Positions 61,301-64,000 of a stretch of DNA of 64,000 bases are shown here, in pieces. The notes below the pieces were generated by a model. That model did no database searches, was not told the DNA's origin, and was given only the letters and a program-made list of their open reading frames with translations. Within the stretch, counting starts at the first letter, position 1. The number at the start of each line of letters is the position of its first letter. The translations under genes were made by a program, and so were the position numbers. The stretch lies in NCBI GenBank assembly GCA_032622095.1, contig CP136061.1, positions 51,473,762 to 51,537,761 on the forward strand, in the 5' to 3' direction. The DNA is from Siphonodentalium dalli (lineage: Eukaryota > Mollusca > Scaphopoda > Gadilida > Siphonodentaliidae).

Positions 61301-63476
61301 ATATGAACATATTATTCGCCGGTCATACGGGGTGGAGGTTCATATTATCCACTTGTCATACACAGTGGAGGTTCTCATATGAACATATTATCCACCGGTC
61401 ATACGCGGTGGAGGTTCATATTATCCGCCGGTCATACGCGAGGGAAGTTCTCATATTATCCTCCGATCATATGTGGGTGAGGTTCTGATATGAACATATT
61501 ATCCGCCGGTCATACGCATTGGAGGTTCATATTATCCGCCGGTCATGCGCGAGGGAGGTTCTCATATTATCCACCGGTCATACGCGAGGGAGGTTCTTAT
61601 ATTATCCTCCGGTCATACGTTGGGGAGGTTCTCATATGAACATATTATCCGCCGGTCATACACGGTGGAGGTTCATATTATCCGCCGGTCACACGCGAGG
61701 GAAGTTCTCATATTATCTTCCGGTCATACATTGGGGAGGTTCTCATATGAACATATTATTCGCCGGTCATACGCAGTGGAGGTTCATATTATCCACCGGT
61801 CATACACGGTGGAAGTTCTCATATGAACATATTATCCGCCGGTCATATGCGGTGGAGGTTCATATTATCCTCCGGTCATACGCGAGGGAAGTTATCATAT
61901 TATCCTCCGATCATATGTGGGTGAGGTTCTGATATGAACATATTATCCGCCGGTCATACGCGGTGGAGGTTCATATTATCCGCCGGTCATGCGAGAGGGA
62001 GGTTCTCATATTATCCACCGGTCATACGCGAGGGAGGTTCTTATATTATCCTCCGGTCATACGTTGGGGAGGTTCTCATATGAACATATTATCTGCCGGT
62101 CATACGCGGTGGAGGTTCATATTATCCGCCGGTCATATGCGAGGGAGGTTCTCATATTATCCACCGGTCATACGCGAGGGAGGTTCTTATATTATCCTCC
62201 GGTCATTCGTTGGGGAGGTTCTCATATGAACATATTATCCGCCGGTCATACGCGGTGTAGGTTCATATTATCCGCCGGTCATACGCGAGGGAGGTTCTCA
62301 TATTATCCTCCGGTCATTCATTGGGGAGGTTCTGATATGAACATATTATTCGCCGGTCATACGGGGTGGAGGTTCATATTATCCACTTGTCATACACAGT
62401 GGAGGTTCTCATATGAAAATATTATCCACCGGTCATACGCGGTGGAGGTTCATATTATCCGCCGGTCATACGCGAGGGAAGTTCTCATATTATCCTCCGT
62501 TCATATGTGGGTGAGGTTCTGATATGAACATATTATCCGCCGGTCATACGCGTTGGAGGTTCATATTATCCGCCGGTCATGCGCGAGGGAGGTTCTCATA
62601 TTATCCACCGGTCATACGCGAGGGAGGTTCTTATATTATCCTCCGGTCATACGTTGGGGAGGTTCTCATATGAACATATTATCCGCCGGTCATACACGGT
62701 GGAGGTTCATATTATCCGCCGGTCATATGCGAGGGAGGTTCTCATATTATCCACCGGTCATACGCGAGGGAGGTTCTTATATTATCCTCCGGTCATACGT
62801 TGGGGAGGTTCTCATATGAACATATTATCCGCCGGTCATACACGGTGGAGGTTCATATTATCCGCCTGTCATACGCGAGGGAAGTTCTCATATTATCCTT
62901 CGGTCATATGTGCGGGAGGTTCTGATATGAACATATTATACGCCGGTCATACACGGTGGAGGTTCATATTATCCACCGGTCATACGTAGAGGAGGTTCTC
63001 ATATGAACATATTATCCGCCGGTCATACGCAGTGGAGGTTCTCATATGAACATATTATCCGCCGGTCATACGTGGTGGAGGTTCTCATATGAACATATTA
63101 TCCGCCGGTCATACGCGGTGGAGGTTCATAGGATAATTTTATTTACAATATACACACATGGAAAGTACAATTACAAATAAATATAATATTGATAGACTAT
63201 ACATGTATATTGCTAGGGGTGATATAGTCATGACTGACTGTCTTCCTATCACCCCTATATTATCCACCGGTCATACGCGAGGGAAGTTCTCATATTATCC
63301 TTCGGTCATAGGTGGGGCAGGTTCTGATATGAACATATTATCTGCCGGTCATACGCAGTGGAGGTTCATATTATCCACCGGTCATACGCGGTGGAGGTTC
63401 TCATATGAACATATTATCCACCGGTCATATGCGAGGGAGGTTCTCATATTATCCACCGGTCACACCCGAGGGAGGA
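54955..63476. repeat. 8.5-kb satellite array with higher-order structure
   Basis: Units of roughly 32-43 bases, built on CCGGTCATACGCGAGGGAGG or its GCGGTGGAGG variant, then TTCTCATATTATCC, with a longer type adding ATATGAACATATTATC. Variant units recur in blocks: 57299-58258 and 58259-59218 are almost identical over 960 bases. The variant CATGCGCGAG recurs with spacings near 371, 557, 589 and 624. All + frames are open for long stretches giving GHTRGRFSYYPPVIR-type repeats; these are by-products. Confidence 0.95.
63131..63256 (+). mobile_element. Hairpin-ended short element, copy 2, inserted in the satellite
   Basis: Interrupts a satellite unit between GGAGGTTCATA and TATTATCCACC, with ATA at both borders as a likely target duplication. 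It starts GGATAATTTTATTTACAATA and ends in the stem GGGGTGATA / TATCACCCC with GACTGTCTTCC in the loop. Related to 21182-21299. No open frame. Confidence 0.6.
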
Positions 63477-64000
63477 TATGACCGGCGGATAATATGTTCA
63501 TATGAGGACCTCCCCAACGTATGACCAGAGGATAATATGAGAACCTCCCTCACGTATAACCGGTGGATAATATGAGAACCTCCCTCGCGTATGACCGACA
63601 GTTAATATGTTCATATGAGAACCTCCCCATTGTATGACCGGAGGATAATATGAGAACCTCCCTCGCGTATGACCGGTGGATAATATGAACCTCCACCGCA
63701 TATGACCGGCAGATAATATGTTCATATCAGAACCTCCCCCGCGTATGACCGGAGGATAATAAGAAAACTTCCATCGCGTATGACCGGCGGATAATATGAA
63801 CCTCCACCGTGTATGACCGTCAGATAATATGTTCATATGAGAACCTCCCCCGCGTATTACTGGGAGATAATATGAGAACTTCACCGCATATATGAATGGC
63901 GGACACATAAGTTTTTAAGTCTATAAACACTATTTGATTTGAATATTCTTTTGAATAGTCTTACCATTGACATATTCATTTGTTCAAACCAGTTGATCTA
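63477..64000. repeat. Right arm of the terminal inverted repeat, reaching the window end
   Basis: The array switches abruptly from direct to reverse-complement satellite at about 63477 (GAGGGAGGATATGACCGGCG). It then runs through about twelve inverted units to the unique outer flank at about 63885-64000. The last base of the window still pairs with 54830, so the arm may continue beyond the window. Confidence 0.9.

Noticed and set aside
54900-63908. Dozens of open frames of 60-190 codons through the satellite, giving GHTRGRFSYYPPVIR-like proteins
   Set aside because: Several frames of the same strand are open over the same DNA with the same repeated peptide in shifted versions. Starts and stops fall at variant units, and no splice or promoter context exists. 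They are a by-product of tandem repeats.
54830-64000. CRISPR array
   Set aside because: Eukaryotic context, repeats are contiguous without unique spacers, and units vary continuously.

Overview
The window is animal (metazoan) nuclear DNA with no prokaryotic features. It has no operons, its few genuine coding pieces are exons bounded by GT/AG splice signals, and most of the length is nested transposons, minisatellites and dispersed repeats. An F-type lectin domain joined to a PAN/Apple domain, a DIRS/Ngaro-type tyrosine-recombinase retrotransposon, many short inverted-repeat elements and TA-microsatellite-flanked elements together suggest a marine invertebrate, most likely a mollusc. The species cannot be read from the sequence.

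Layout. 1-15.1 kb holds two tandem copies of the 3' part of a lectin-like gene on the + strand (F-type lectin exon, intron with a 48-bp minisatellite, PAN exon, repeat-rich 3' flank). Copy 1 (1966-3968) is open and spliceable. Copy 2 (11625-13630) has a 17-bp loss that breaks the lectin exon but an intact PAN exon. A 2.3-kb imperfect palindrome (8791-11085) lies between them. 15-30 kb is intergenic DNA with a 3.2-kb inverted-repeat element that carries a nested microsatellite-flanked element, a piggyBac-type MITE with TTAA duplication, a nine-unit 156-bp tandem array, a tRNA-like SINE head and several dispersed families. 30-42 kb is more of the same: two TAA-flanked PIF/Harbinger-like elements, one of them split by nested insertions that include an 83-bp perfect palindrome.

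42.3-50.3 kb is a degenerate tyrosine-recombinase retrotransposon. It has an SGNH-hydrolase-like module, a basic gag with zinc knuckle, reverse transcriptase, RNase H and tyrosine recombinase, and is flanked by 333-bp direct repeats. A 426-bp non-autonomous derivative sits at 53453-53878.

54.8 kb to the window end is one large foldback-like structure: about 9 kb of roughly 35-bp satellite units with higher-order periodicity. It is bounded by inverted copies of the same unique flank, and the array turns into its own reverse complement near 63477. A 126-bp hairpin-ended element, also present at 21182, is inserted in it.

The only host gene supported with confidence is the lectin/PAN gene. Nearly all other open frames, including the many long ones in the satellite, are by-products of repeats.
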